A model generated the notes under the pieces. It saw only the letters and a program-made list of their open reading frames with translations, was not told the origin of the DNA and ran no database searches. From an uncultured Bacilli bacterium (lineage in GTDB: Bacteria; Bacillota_I; Bacilli_A; RF39; UBA660), in contig CANQKO010000006.1 of NCBI GenBank assembly GCA_947624505.1, positions 1 to 56,443 of the forward strand: a stretch of 56,443 nt of DNA, read 5' to 3'. Shown here piece by piece: positions 39,946-49,348 of this stretch (its first letter is position 1; each line of letters begins with the position of its first letter). The translations under genes and the position numbers were made by a program.

Positions 39946-42900
39946 ATGAAAAAAAATTTTGTATTTTTTATATTAATTTTTGTTGGATTATTATGTGGAA
40001 TAAAAAATGTTGATGCTGCTAAAGTTAATGAAGAGTTTACTAATTATTATTTTTATCGACGTGGTGGCGGGGAAAAAGACCATTCAGGACTTCTTTATAC
40101 TTATTCAATAGATGGTGATACCACTTACTGTATTGAACCAGGCGTTAAAATTAAAGAAGACGTTGAATATGTTGAATCATCTACTTTACCTTATGATATA
40201 TCTTTAGTAGAGGAAATTGGTTTAATTGGCTATTATGGCTATGATTACCCTAACCATCAAACACTTAGATATCAAATGGCTACCCAACTACTTATTTGGG
40301 AAAAAGTTGGAGGTCAACAAAATGAAGTTTGGACAGAAGCTCAAGGTGGTGGAAGTCTTGTTGATTTGTCTACTGAAAAAGATGAAATAATGAGATTAGT
40401 AAATAACCATCGTAATGTTCCATCATTTAATCGCGAAAATAGAACTACTACCGTTGGTAAAGAAATGATTTTTATTGATAGCAATAACATTTTAGATGAA
40501 TATAAAATTGCTAGTTATCAAGGAGCCGATGTTTACATAGAAGGAAACGAATTACACATAACTCCCACAGTTGAAGGATTAGGATCGGTAACAGTTATAA
40601 GGAAAAACTACACTAATAAAGAAACTAAATTCTTTTATGCTACCGATAGTCAGAAACAAGCCTACTTTGGTCAACCAGTCATTGTGAGCGCAGCTGTATT
40701 TTATAATGCTACCGGTGGAAAAGTAGAAATTACTAAAATCGATGAAAATAAGCAAAAACTTGCCGGAGCAGTTTTTGAAGTATATGATAGTAAAGAGGCT
40801 AAAGTCTGCTCTTTCACCACCGATAATAATGGTTACGGAAAATGTGATGGATTAGGTTATGGCAAATATAAAATCAAAGAAGTAACAGCCCCTAAAGGTT
40901 ATCTTAAAGATAATAATATTTATGAATTTGAATTAAATGATGAAAATAAAAATGTTAATTTTACATTTCAAAATAATATTATTAAAGGATATATTGCTAT
41001 TCAAAAAAAGGATTTTGATACTAATAGTAATACTCCACAAGGTTTAGCCTCTTTAAAAAATGCTGTTTATGTCATTTATGATTTAAAAGAAAATCTTGTA
41101 GATAAAATTACTACTAATGAAGATGGTTATGCTAAATCTAAACTACTACCATTTGGTAACTACATCGTTAAAGAAATTACACCATCTAAAGGATATCTTC
41201 TAGATACCAAAGAATATAAAGTATCTATTAAAGAAAATAATGAGGTTTTATTAGTTTCATCTAAAGAAAAAGTTATTGAAGGATATATTGAAATTAAAAA
41301 AGTTGATTATGACACCAACGAAAGTATTCCAAAAGGCGATGCTTCTTTAGAAGGAGCAATATATGCAATATATGATACTGATAATACATTAGTTGATGAG
41401 CTTACTACTAATGAAGATGGTTACGCTAAATCTAAACTTTTACCATTTGGTAATTATACCGTTAAAGAAATTACACCATCTAAAGGGTATCTTCTAGATA
41501 CCAAAGAATATAAAGTATCTATTAAAGAAAATAATGAAGTTTTATTAGTTTCATCTAAAGAAAAAGTTATTGAAGGATATATTGAAATTAAAAAAGTTGA
41601 TTATGACACCAACGAAAGTATTCCAAAAGGCGATGCTTCTTTAGAAGGAGCAATATATGCAATATATGATACTGATAATAAATTAGTTGATGAACTTACT
41701 ACCGATGAAGATGGTTATGCTAAATCTAAACTTTTACCATTTGGTGATTATACTGTTAAAGAAAAAAAAGCATCGCTTGGTTATAAATTAGATAAAGAAA
41801 AATATCACGTCACTATTAAGAATAATAAAGAAGTTATTAATATCAGATCTAAAGAAGAAATTAAAAAATATGATTTTACTTTAATTAAAACGATGACTGA
41901 TGGTAAAACTGGTGTCGTTAAAACTGAACCAAATGCTGAATTTGATGTATTTTTAAAAAGAAATCATCAATTTGTTAATAGCTTAACTACTGATGAGGAT
42001 GGTAAAGCTATTATCAATCTTCCTTATGGAACTTACGAAGTGTGTCAAACTAAAGGAAATAAGTATACTAATTATGCAGCTTGTTTTGATGTTAATATTA
42101 AAACGCGAAAAGTTGAAAAAGTTATCAATAATGAACCAATTAAGGCATACTTAAAAGTAATAAAAATTGATGAAAAAACTAAAAATAATATTCCTATAAA
42201 AGATATTAAATTTAAAATAAAAGATTTAGACACTAACAAATATGTTTGTCAAAATATAACTTATCCTAATAATCAAAAAATTTGTGAATTTAAAACTAAT
42301 GAGAATGGAATTTTAATTACTCCGGAAAGTTTATCGGGTGGACATTATGCTTTAGAAGAAGTAAAAGAAAAAATAAATGGCTATCTTTGGAATAAAGAAA
42401 ATATTGAGTTTGAAATTAGTAGAGATACTTTTTTTACTAGTGATGATGATTTGGGTTTGATCTATGAAATCAAATTTGCAAATCAACCCGTTAAAGGAAT
42501 AGTTAATGTAAATAAAATTGGTGAAGAGTTAAAAATAGAAAATAATACTTATCATTATGAAGAAATACCTTTAGATAATATTACTTATGAATTATACGCA
42601 AATGAAAATATTTATGCTGGTGATGGCAAGTTAATATATAAAAATGGTGATTTAATTGGAGAATATACGACTAAAAACGGGAAATTTAGTATTACAGACT
42701 TATATTTAGGAAAATACTATTTAATTGAAAAAAATACTTTAGATGGCTATATTTTAGACCAAGAAAAACATTATTTTTCTTTAGAATATTTAGATGAAGA
42801 TACCCCAATTGTTAGTTTAGATCTAACATTTAAAAATTATTTAGAAAAAGGAAAATTAATTTTTAATAAAAAAGATAATGAAAATAATTTATTATCTAAT

Positions 42901-43254
42901 GCTAAAATAGCTATATATAATTATGAAGACGATGAAAATAATGCTAAGAAAATTTTTGAAGGTTTAACTAATGAACTTGGTAATATAACAATCGATGATT
43001 TGTTTATAGGTAAGTATTATTTAATTGAAGAAGAAGCCCCAGAAGGTTATATATTAAATAACACTAAATTATATTTTGAAATAATTAATAATGAGGACGT
43101 TAAAGAATTAGAACTAGAAAATGAACCTGTTAAAACCGAAGATTTTACATTTGACGTACCAAATACTTATGACAATAGTTACATAGAAAGCTTGTTTGTG
43201 ATGTTTTTATTTATCTTAGGTTATATTTATTATGACAAAAAAATTAAAAATTAG
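39946..43254 (+). CDS. Thioester-domain adhesin with SpaA/Cna-B-type repeats and sorting signal, 1102 aa
   Basis: A signal peptide (1-24, ending VDAA) precedes a thioester domain (about 30-250) with Cys62 in TYCIEP and Gln114 in ATQLLIW, the Cys-Gln pair that forms the internal thioester of Gram-positive adhesins. Then about eight prealbumin-like domains follow with the G-x-K/Y-Y-L-K-E-x-x-x-P-x-G-Y pattern; such domains often form Lys-Asn isopeptide bonds. Three of them are 98-residue tandem repeats (from 40984). The C-terminus has VPNTYDNS, a hydrophobic helix and a positive tail (YYDKKIKN), a likely sorting signal for the sortase encoded next. AAAGGAACG lies 14 nt upstream. Surface attachment to a host or to other cells is likely. 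Confidence 0.9.
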   Translation: MKKNFVFFILIFVGLLCGIKNVDAAKVNEEFTNYYFYRRGGGEKDHSGLLYTYSIDGDTTYCIEPGVKIKEDVEYVESSTLPYDISLVEEIGLIGYYGYDYPNHQTLRYQMATQLLIWEKVGGQQNEVWTEAQGGGSLVDLSTEKDEIMRLVNNHRNVPSFNRENRTTTVGKEMIFIDSNNILDEYKIASYQGADVYIEGNELHITPTVEGLGSVTVIRKNYTNKETKFFYATDSQKQAYFGQPVIVSAAVFYNATGGKVEITKIDENKQKLAGAVFEVYDSKEAKVCSFTTDNNGYGKCDGLGYGKYKIKEVTAPKGYLKDNNIYEFELNDENKNVNFTFQNNIIKGYIAIQKKDFDTNSNTPQGLASLKNAVYVIYDLKENLVDKITTNEDGYAKSKLLPFGNYIVKEITPSKGYLLDTKEYKVSIKENNEVLLVSSKEKVIEGYIEIKKVDYDTNESIPKGDASLEGAIYAIYDTDNTLVDELTTNEDGYAKSKLLPFGNYTVKEITPSKGYLLDTKEYKVSIKENNEVLLVSSKEKVIEGYIEIKKVDYDTNESIPKGDASLEGAIYAIYDTDNKLVDELTTDEDGYAKSKLLPFGDYTVKEKKASLGYKLDKEKYHVTIKNNKEVINIRSKEEIKKYDFTLIKTMTDGKTGVVKTEPNAEFDVFLKRNHQFVNSLTTDEDGKAIINLPYGTYEVCQTKGNKYTNYAACFDVNIKTRKVEKVINNEPIKAYLKVIKIDEKTKNNIPIKDIKFKIKDLDTNKYVCQNITYPNNQKICEFKTNENGILITPESLSGGHYALEEVKEKINGYLWNKENIEFEISRDTFFTSDDDLGLIYEIKFANQPVKGIVNVNKIGEELKIENNTYHYEEIPLDNITYELYANENIYAGDGKLIYKNGDLIGEYTTKNGKFSITDLYLGKYYLIEKNTLDGYILDQEKHYFSLEYLDEDTPIVSLDLTFKNYLEKGKLIFNKKDNENNLLSNAKIAIYNYEDDENNAKKIFEGLTNELGNITIDDLFIGKYYLIEEEAPEGYILNNTKLYFEIINNEDVKELELENEPVKTEDFTFDVPNTYDNSYIESLFVMFLFILGYIYYDKKIKN
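40984..41865 (+). repeat. Three tandem 294-bp repeats in the adhesin gene
   Basis: Units start at 40984, 41278 and 41572 (98 codons each), at GGATATATTG-type boundaries. Units 2 and 3 are almost identical in DNA over most of their length; unit 1 is diverged at its start. Repeat number may vary by recombination. Confidence 0.88.
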
Positions 43255-43816
43255 AATAATTATTATTATTTTAATCTCAACCACTATGTATTATTTTCAT
43301 CTTTTTCTTAATCAGCAAAATGAACATTATTTAATTAAAAACTATTTAGAGAATAAAGAAACTAATATTGAAGATAATAATAATAATAATAATAATAGTG
43401 AAAATTATCTGGGTATTTTAAGTATTCCTAAAATTAACTTAGAAAAGGGCTTTTATAATATAAATAATAAAAAAAATAATGTTAATAAAAATATTCAAGT
43501 TTTAAAAAATTCTTCATTTCCTAATGAAAGTAGTGGCATACTTGCTATTGCTTCTCATTCAGGAAATGGTAAGAATGCTTATTTTAAAAATTTGCATAAA
43601 TTAAAATTACAAGATGAAATATATATTAATTTAAATAATATTATTTATACTTACAAAATAATTAATATTTATGAAACTTCTAAAAATGGAAAAATAAATA
43701 TTTCTAAAGAATATAATAATTGCTTAGTATTAACTACCTGCAGCTCTAAGAAAAATAAACAACTTGTTATTATTGCCCAACTAATAACTAAAAAAGCTTC
43801 AATCGAAGCTTTTTAA
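43232..43816 (+). CDS. Sortase family protein with the catalytic Arg replaced by Gln
   Basis: The protein has 194 aa. An N-terminal membrane helix (about 7-27), an Asn-rich linker (47-58) and a sortase beta-barrel follow. Catalytic His109 in ASHSG and Cys170 in VLTTCSS are present. The conserved Arg that follows in the strand after the Cys, usually in NKRLVVVA, is Gln177 (NKQLVII, codon CAA). The gene overlaps the adhesin by 22 nt, so the two are coupled and the adhesin is its probable substrate. It is similar in size to class D/E or pilin-type sortases, but I cannot fix the class. Confidence 0.87.
   Translation: MTKKLKIRIIIIILISTTMYYFHLFLNQQNEHYLIKNYLENKETNIEDNNNNNNNSENYLGILSIPKINLEKGFYNINNKKNNVNKNIQVLKNSSFPNESSGILAIASHSGNGKNAYFKNLHKLKLQDEIYINLNNIIYTYKIINIYETSKNGKINISKEYNNCLVLTTCSSKKNKQLVIIAQLITKKASIEAF
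43791..43814. terminator. Bidirectional terminator after the sortase gene
   Basis: AAAAAGCTTC and GAAGCTTTTT pair around AATC. The stem codes for the last sortase residues and touches the stop codon of the next, convergent gene. Confidence 0.8.
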
Positions 43817-44055
43817 TATGGTCTCCCATAAGTTGGATAATAATAACTATAACTATAATTACCATAAGGCATATATGGATTAAATCCTTGATTATAACCA
43901 GGATTTGGCGCAACATTATAAATTGGCCTTGGTCTTGTTAAGCCAACCGCCGCTCCGCCGATTAAAGCTCCTCCTAAAAAAGGTAATAAAAAATAACGTT
44001 CATTATTTAAAGGAGTTACAGGATAATTATTTGGGTAATTTAATCTTCTATACAT
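43813..44055 (-). CDS. Small Tyr/Pro/Gly-rich protein, 80 aa
   Basis: Not recognised. Residues 1-20 are polar, a short glycine-zipper-like hydrophobic segment (about 23-40, LLPFLGGALIGGAAVGL) follows, and the last 35 residues are rich in Tyr, Pro, Asn and Gly (YSYSYYYPTYGRPY). Such compositions are common in spore coat and exosporium proteins and in small surface proteins, but the sequence gives no proof. GAAAGGAA lies before the ATG at a normal distance. It lies alone between the sortase gene and a protease gene. Confidence 0.65.
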   Translation of the reverse strand: MYRRLNYPNNYPVTPLNNERYFLLPFLGGALIGGAAVGLTRPRPIYNVAPNPGYNQGFNPYMPYGNYSYSYYYPTYGRPY

Positions 44056-44116
44056 AATACTAATTCCTTTCTTTTTTATATTATGTTTAAATTAATTTTC
44101 AAAATAATTTAATTGC

Positions 44117-44971
44117 CTATAAAGAATACTCCCATATATTTTTTATTTGCCATTCAAGTTCCTCATATGTCCATAATTTATTACTTCTTTTGATACTATT
44201 TGGATCATTAACTACTATTTTACCATCATTAACATCCGAAAGAACTATGAAATGCCCTATGGTTGTAAAATCACCTTTCCGCATACTACAAATAAGAGGA
44301 TGGCCTTTTTCTAAAGCACTAAATACATTGTTTTTTGATAAAGATATAACTTGACTTTTAATACCAAATTTATTGGCTCCATCAGTCATTAAATTCCAAC
44401 TAGTTCCAATATTATGATAATAATACCCATTGTTTTCGGAAAATTCAGCTACTTTCGCTGGTGTCACTTTTATATCCTTTGTAAGACCTACTATTACCAT
44501 TGCTAATGCCGTTGGACCACACCCATCAATAGCGATACTACTATCGCCATATCTAGCATAACCCCATCTTTTATCCCATTGTAGTAATAAAGGGATCCCT
44601 TCGTCTATTTTTCCAACATTATCACTATAAGAATCACCAAATTTTTCTGGATAATCTATAACAAAGTCTAACAAATCTAAATCTCTTGTTAACATTTCCA
44701 AAAGGGCCTCTGGATAGTCATTATATTTATTTATAATATTATCTATTCTTTTATCATATTTTTTTAATACATTTAATTTTTCTAAAGTAGTTAAATTATC
44801 ATCTAATTTTAATTCATTTATGATATCATCTTTATTAACAGTTTCTATTACAAAAGAATTATTTTTTTCAAAGAAAAAATTTTTATTAAAATAAATAATT
44901 CCTGCTAATATTATTAATAATAAAAATATTTTAAAACTATTTTTTAAATGACGCTTCTTTCTTTTTGACAT
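44117..44971 (-). CDS. Membrane-anchored C39-like cysteine peptidase family protein
   Basis: The protein has about 284 aa: a basic N-terminus, a membrane helix (about 12-29), a helical linker (about 40-115) and a C39_2-type papain-fold domain (about 125-284). The catalytic motif is GCGPTALAM with Cys151; His240 is in GHFIVLS; Asn255-Asp256 in VVNDPNS completes the site. The family includes bacteriocin-leader peptidases and free-standing peptidases. A peptide exporter is not adjacent, so the substrate is unknown. ATG 44971 is 5-6 nt after GGAGGAG; a TTG just upstream lies within it. Confidence 0.88.
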   Translation of the reverse strand: MSKRKKRHLKNSFKIFLLLIILAGIIYFNKNFFFEKNNSFVIETVNKDDIINELKLDDNLTTLEKLNVLKKYDKRIDNIINKYNDYPEALLEMLTRDLDLLDFVIDYPEKFGDSYSDNVGKIDEGIPLLLQWDKRWGYARYGDSSIAIDGCGPTALAMVIVGLTKDIKVTPAKVAEFSENNGYYYHNIGTSWNLMTDGANKFGIKSQVISLSKNNVFSALEKGHPLICSMRKGDFTTIGHFIVLSDVNDGKIVVNDPNSIKRSNKLWTYEELEWQIKNIWEYSL

Positions 44972-45120
44972 ATACTCCTCCAACTATTTATAATGATATC
45001 AAAAAAATAATTATTTGTCTTACATCTATCTTATATCTTCCTTATTATTTTCTTAATTTGACATTTTTTAATATCCAAATGTAATTTTTCTATTATCTTC
45101 TCCCTAGATTATCTAGAACC

Positions 45121-45152
45121 AAAATAAAAGTACCTTTACTTAAAAGATACTT
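45121..45152 (-). terminator. Terminator of the tRNA-Leu transcript
   Basis: Minus strand AAGTATCTTT and AAAGGTACTT pair with one mismatch, then TTATTTT. It is 12 nt past the tRNA. Confidence 0.65.
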
Positions 45153-45163
45153 ATCTACTCTAA

Positions 45164-45250
45164 TGGTGCTCGTATTCGGACTTGAACCGAAACTTCTATA
45201 AAGAAAACAGATTTTGAGTCTATCGCGTCTACCAATTTCGCCATACGAGC
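45164..45250 (-). tRNA. tRNA-Leu (CAA anticodon)
   Basis: The 87-nt class II tRNA has a long variable arm, an encoded CCA end and the acceptor pairing GCTCGTA/TACGAGC. The anticodon loop is CTCAAAA, anticodon CAA. TTCAAGTC gives the T-loop. A good TATAAT lies about 20 nt upstream on the minus strand (near 45265), but a clear -35 does not. tRNA-Leu(CAA) is a known substrate class of TrmL, present in this window. Confidence 0.95.
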
Positions 45251-45291
45251 AAAACATAAGTAAATTATATCACATTTTTTTATAATTGTAC

Positions 45292-45849
45292 TTATTTTTC
45301 ATCAATTTTTTTATGAGGAAATAAATCTTCTTTTTGATTACTTATATCACTGGTATTTATTTCCGGTAAATCATTTAAAGATGCCAAACCAAAAACATCT
45401 AAAAAGTCTTTTGTTGTGCGATATAAATTAGGTTTTCCCGGTAAATCACTTTTTCCTGATACCTTTATTAAATCTTTACTTAATAATTTTTTAATAACAT
45501 ATGAACTACTTATGCCTCTTATTTCATCTATTTCAATTCTTGTTATTGGCTCATTATATGCAATTATAGCTAATACTTCAAGTTGAGCTTGTGATAAAGT
45601 TTCTTCTTTATTTTGAACTAATTTTTGATAATATTCTTTATGTTCCTTTTTAGTGGTTAATTTAAAAGAATTTCCTAAAAAACTTATCTTTAACCCTCTA
45701 CTATCATCTTCATATTCTTTTTTTAAAATCATCAATAATTCTTTAGCTTTTTCTTCTGTTATTTCTAAAGTATTACAAATATCTTCCATTGTAACGCCTT
45801 CATCACCCATTACAAACAATAATCCTTCTAATACCCCAACTAACTTCAT
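45292..45849 (-). CDS. scpB: Segregation and condensation protein B
   Basis: The protein has 185 aa with a pair of winged helices: GVLEGLLFVMGDEGVT at the start, QAQLEVLAIIAYNEPITRIEIDEIRGI in the centre, and the C-terminal GKPNLYRTTKDFLDVFGL. It is a dimeric kleisin partner of ScpA and SMC in chromosome condensation. It follows scpA by 4 nt. Note the short acidic/basic tail (NQKEDLFPHKKIDEK). Confidence 0.95.
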   Translation of the reverse strand: MKLVGVLEGLLFVMGDEGVTMEDICNTLEITEEKAKELLMILKKEYEDDSRGLKISFLGNSFKLTTKKEHKEYYQKLVQNKEETLSQAQLEVLAIIAYNEPITRIEIDEIRGISSSYVIKKLLSKDLIKVSGKSDLPGKPNLYRTTKDFLDVFGLASLNDLPEINTSDISNQKEDLFPHKKIDEK

Positions 45850-45853
45850 TATA

Positions 45854-46576
45854 TCATACTCTTTCTATCATAATCGTACTAAAAACTCCACTTTGCTTTA
45901 TAGTTATTTCTCTATTTTTACTCATATCTAAAATAGACAAAAAAGTTACTACTATTCCTTCTTTAGTTATAATATCAAATAATTCCGTAAATTCAATTTG
46001 CTTCTTTTCATCTAATATTTTTCTAATTTCTATTATTCTATCTTTAACACTATATTCTCTTCTAGCAACTTTTGTTGTAAGTGGTTTTTTTAAATCCATT
46101 CTTTTTTGCATATCTAAAAATGCCTGTAAAAGCTCATCAATTGAGACATTCCCATTAATTACTTTATTATCCTCAACATATTCATTTAAATTTTCAGGTA
46201 CTTTTGTATAATAAAGCTCTCGATTTTCTTCTAAAGCCTTAAAAGTATCTGTCAAATTTTTATATTTTTCATATTCAATTAATTTATTTCTTAAATCTTC
46301 TTCACTTTTAATTTTATATTCATCTTCTTCATTATTTTCTTCATCTTCATTATTTTTATTAACAAGCATTTTACTTTTTAAATGAATAAGTTCAGAAGAC
46401 ATTACTAAATATTCACTTGCTGTATCAATATCATTTTCATCAATATTAGCAATAAATTCTAAATATTGATCTATTATTTCTCTAATATTAATATTATAAA
46501 TATCCATTTTTGCTACTCTTACTAAATGCAATAATAAATCAAAAGGTCCTTCAAAATCATTAAGTTGTATATTCAT
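45854..46576 (-). CDS. scpA: Segregation and condensation protein A
   Basis: The kleisin has 240 aa. NDFEGPFDLLLHLVR at the start is the family signature, followed by YLEFIANIDENDIDTASEYLVMSSELIHLKSKML, an acidic central linker, and a C-terminal winged-helix (EGIVVTFLSILDM). It closes the SMC ring with ScpB. GGTGATG before the ATG. The unknown membrane protein gene ends 18 nt upstream, on the same transcript. Confidence 0.95.
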   Translation of the reverse strand: MNIQLNDFEGPFDLLLHLVRVAKMDIYNINIREIIDQYLEFIANIDENDIDTASEYLVMSSELIHLKSKMLVNKNNEDEENNEEDEYKIKSEEDLRNKLIEYEKYKNLTDTFKALEENRELYYTKVPENLNEYVEDNKVINGNVSIDELLQAFLDMQKRMDLKKPLTTKVARREYSVKDRIIEIRKILDEKKQIEFTELFDIITKEGIVVTFLSILDMSKNREITIKQSGVFSTIMIERV

Positions 46577-46594
46577 AACATCACCATTATAATT

Positions 46595-47536
46595 CTATTT
46601 ACAACTAAAACCGTATGTCTGCATTTCAAAACTAACCACTTTAGGTTCAGAACCAAAGTTATAATAATATTTATTAGTTAAATTCTTACTATTAGTTTTT
46701 TCTAAATCTATCGATACAATAATAGAATAACCATTATCAGTACCATTAAATGTAGCCGTAAAACCTTCCAAAGTATTGTAAGTGTTGGCTTCTCTTTGAT
46801 AATTATTATATCGATTTAAATAATTAGCATCATTTATATTACTATCATTTATGGTATGTTTTATACTAATTAATTTTTCATCAGCAAAGGTATAATTAAT
46901 TTGTTCTCCACTTTTACTACAAGTAAAACTTATTATGCCAGCTTCACTCGGATAATCAACACTTGGATAATCATTAGTGGTTTTTTCAACTATAACAACA
47001 TAATAAAATGGATTATCAACATCTAAACTAAAACTAACTTTACCATTAGCTTCAATACTATTAAAATCTACTTTTATTCTTTGAAGTAAAGTTTTATTTT
47101 GGGTATATAATTCCAAGAAGAATTTATTATTGGTTAAATTAATTATAGCATTTGTATTATTATTAGCATCAAAAGTAAGCTTATTATCACTTAATTTAAA
47201 ATTATTTAAAACTAAACCACTTTCATTTATAGTCAAACCATCTTTAAATTCATAGTAAATAATCTCTTTTGTTTCGTTATTATTACTATTATTTGGAACG
47301 TTTGGTTTATTGCTTGAAGACCCTCCACCAATAGTAATAGCGGTATCTCTTCCTAACAAATTATTTATAAAAACACTAATATCATTAATATAATAAACTA
47401 CTAAGATAAAACAAATAAAGATAAATATTACTCTGCCAATATTTGATTTTTTTTGATAAATATGCCCAATAACTTGCGGCTTTAATTCAATATTTTCTAA
47501 AACAATATTACTAACTTTTTTAACTTTTTTTGCCAT
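46595..47536 (-). CDS. Unknown membrane-anchored protein with outside beta-like domain, 313 aa
   Basis: Not recognised. A Lys-rich cytoplasmic N-terminus of about 33 residues is followed by a membrane helix (about 34-56, VIFIFICFILVVYYI), a Gly/Ser/Asn linker (about 68-85) and a Thr/Asn/Ser-rich outside domain with strand-like repeats. Only two Cys lie outside, near residues 206 and 312; they may pair. The early part (about 95-180) looks like an Ig-like strand pattern (LNNFKLSDNKLTFDANN, KVDFNSIEANGKVSFSL). It precedes scpA by 18 nt and follows the CPWC protein, so it is in the same directional cluster. Confidence 0.7.
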   Translation of the reverse strand: MAKKVKKVSNIVLENIELKPQVIGHIYQKKSNIGRVIFIFICFILVVYYINDISVFINNLLGRDTAITIGGGSSSNKPNVPNNSNNNETKEIIYYEFKDGLTINESGLVLNNFKLSDNKLTFDANNNTNAIINLTNNKFFLELYTQNKTLLQRIKVDFNSIEANGKVSFSLDVDNPFYYVVIVEKTTNDYPSVDYPSEAGIISFTCSKSGEQINYTFADEKLISIKHTINDSNINDANYLNRYNNYQREANTYNTLEGFTATFNGTDNGYSIIVSIDLEKTNSKNLTNKYYYNFGSEPKVVSFEMQTYGFSCK

Positions 47537-47579
47537 AATAATTCTCCCTTATTATCCCATTTTAATCTTTATCTAGATA

Positions 47580-48266
47580 TTACTTTTTACTATTTATTAA
47601 ATCAGTAATTATCTTTTCTAATTCTTGTTTTTCTTCAGTTGTAAGTTCATCATAACCGCTTAATTGTGACGAAACCGTACCTGTATGAAAACCTGTAACT
47701 TCACCATCTTTAATTGCCACTAAAGTTGGTGAATAAATTCTTTTTTCTTGCGTGTCATAGTCGCCACCTTCACCATCTGTAATATAGTAAGCATCTAAAT
47801 ATTCATCTAATAAATCAAGTAATTGATAATAATACTTTGTTCCTTTCTGAGTTGTAACCAATTCGCCATTTTGAATTTCAAATGAAGACTTAATATTTTT
47901 AATATCAAGATAATAGATTGTTTCATTCATTTTTTTTGAAACATCTAGAAGAGTTGGTATTAAACTACGACACCAAGGACAAGTATTAAAGCCCATATAT
48001 ATTATGCCAGTTCCTTCTTGTAACATTTTTACAGCATCTTTTTCCGTTAAATACTTAACTTTATTATCTTCACTTATAACTACGGTCGGATAAACTGCTC
48101 CCTCACTATTAACTTGATCATTTAATTTCATATATTCATTTCTGAATTTTTTAGCATCATCTCTCCATAAATTGTTGCGATTTATTAATAAATATCCACA
48201 TAATATTAAAACAATAACTGTTAAGACAATAATTAAAATTAATATTATTTTATTTCTTTTTTCCAT
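47580..48266 (-). CDS. Membrane-anchored thioredoxin-like protein (CPWC)
   Basis: The protein has 228 aa. A membrane helix (about 7-28) precedes an outside thioredoxin-like domain with NTCPWCRSLIP, the redox motif at Cys96 and Cys99. A YYLDIKN strand and a cis-Pro region (SPTLVAIKDGEV) follow, as in the family. CPWC is an oxidised-type motif seen in disulfide oxidants and in bacteriocin-accessory thioredoxins. The protein is closely similar in plan to the lipoprotein at 49349-50044 (same CPWCRS motif, similar spacing), so they may be duplicates. Probably acts on cysteines of exported proteins. Confidence 0.82.
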   Translation of the reverse strand: MEKRNKIILILIIVLTVIVLILCGYLLINRNNLWRDDAKKFRNEYMKLNDQVNSEGAVYPTVVISEDNKVKYLTEKDAVKMLQEGTGIIYMGFNTCPWCRSLIPTLLDVSKKMNETIYYLDIKNIKSSFEIQNGELVTTQKGTKYYYQLLDLLDEYLDAYYITDGEGGDYDTQEKRIYSPTLVAIKDGEVTGFHTGTVSSQLSGYDELTTEEKQELEKIITDLINSKK

Positions 48267-48325
48267 TTCTTTACCACCTATATAAAATTTTACTATAAAT
48301 ATGCTATTATTGCAAATAGTTAAGA

Positions 48326-48679
48326 TTACTTTTTCTTAAAAAAATCTTTGTAAACTATATAAAAACCAACTAACCAAAAAATTAAAGAAAAGTAAATTAC
48401 CGATAATTCATTTTGTTTAAAACTTAAAAAATCGAAAAAAATTAGAAAACCAAACCAATAGACCAGAAAGATAATCTCATAAAATTTTGAATATAAGACT
48501 TCTAACTTTGAATTTTTAGTCGCTATACTCATAAAAAACATTAATATAGCGCATAAAACAAAAGGAGTGAAAAATATTTTAGCAATTGGATTCCGAAAAT
48601 TCATATAAATAATTCCTAAAATAATATTAATAATAATCGCTTTAATTATATTTATTATTTTGATAAATTTATTATTCAT
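48326..48679 (-). CDS. Small four-helix membrane protein, 117 aa
   Basis: Not named with certainty. Four hydrophobic helices fill the protein (about 8-26, 33-52, 63-82, 90-110), with a Lys-rich C-terminus. The plan (four helices, charged residues between) is that of small integral membrane proteins such as the DUF2568/YrdB group, but I see no diagnostic motif. It overlaps the cyclophilin gene by 8 nt, so they are translationally linked. Confidence 0.6.
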   Translation of the reverse strand: MNNKFIKIINIIKAIIINIILGIIYMNFRNPIAKIFFTPFVLCAILMFFMSIATKNSKLEVLYSKFYEIIFLVYWFGFLIFFDFLSFKQNELSVIYFSLIFWLVGFYIVYKDFFKKK

Positions 48680-49301
48680 TAATTTCCTTAATATTTACAA
48701 ATCTCACTGTTTTCATACTTTGTATACTTAATGGTAAATCATTACTATCTGTTCCTACTTCTGATATTTCTTTAATGGTATCATAACCCGCAATTACTTT
48801 TCCAAATGCAGCATAATTGCCATCTAAATAACCAATTTGATCATTACTATTAACACAAATAAAGAATTGACTACTAGCTGAGTCCATATCTTCACTTCTC
48901 GCCATTGATAACACGCCTTCTTCGTGCTTTAAGTTATTTTCAACTCCATTATTTTTAAATTCACCTTTAACGGTATCACCATATGAAGAATAAACGGTTC
49001 CATCAGGACTACCAGTTTGAATCATAAAGCCCGCAATTACCCGATGAAAGATTTTATTATCATAAAATTTTTCTTGAACTAAATCTTGAAAATGCGCTAC
49101 TGTTAAAGGGGCAATATCAGGATATAATTCAATTAAAACTACTTTATCTTTATTAGTAACTATTTTAATGTAATTAGTTACTTCATCCACTTCTTCATAA
49201 GAGTATCCTTCTAAAGAGCCACTCTTAAATTCTTTACTTCCACAAGCACTAAAAAGTAATAAACAACCTATAAGTAATAAAATGTAACTTATTTTTTTCA
49301 T
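48672..49301 (-). CDS. Cyclophilin-type peptidyl-prolyl isomerase, lipoprotein
   Basis: The protein has 209 aa. A lipoprotein signal peptide with the lipobox LFSAC (Cys20) precedes a cyclophilin domain: VLIELYPDIAPLTVAHFQDLV, FHRVIAGFMIQTGSPDG, GVLSMARSEDMDSASSQFFI (the SASSQFFI motif) and the GYLDGNYAAFGKV block. It catalyses proline isomerisation in exported proteins outside the membrane. The normal active-site Arg in FHRVI is present. It stands between thioredoxin-like genes, together forming an exported-protein folding group. Confidence 0.93.
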   Translation of the reverse strand: MKKISYILLLIGCLLLFSACGSKEFKSGSLEGYSYEEVDEVTNYIKIVTNKDKVVLIELYPDIAPLTVAHFQDLVQEKFYDNKIFHRVIAGFMIQTGSPDGTVYSSYGDTVKGEFKNNGVENNLKHEEGVLSMARSEDMDSASSQFFICVNSNDQIGYLDGNYAAFGKVIAGYDTIKEISEVGTDSNDLPLSIQSMKTVRFVNIKEINE

Positions 49302-49348
49302 TTAATTTTATCTCCTTTATAAGTAAAAGTAAATCCTACGATTTACTT

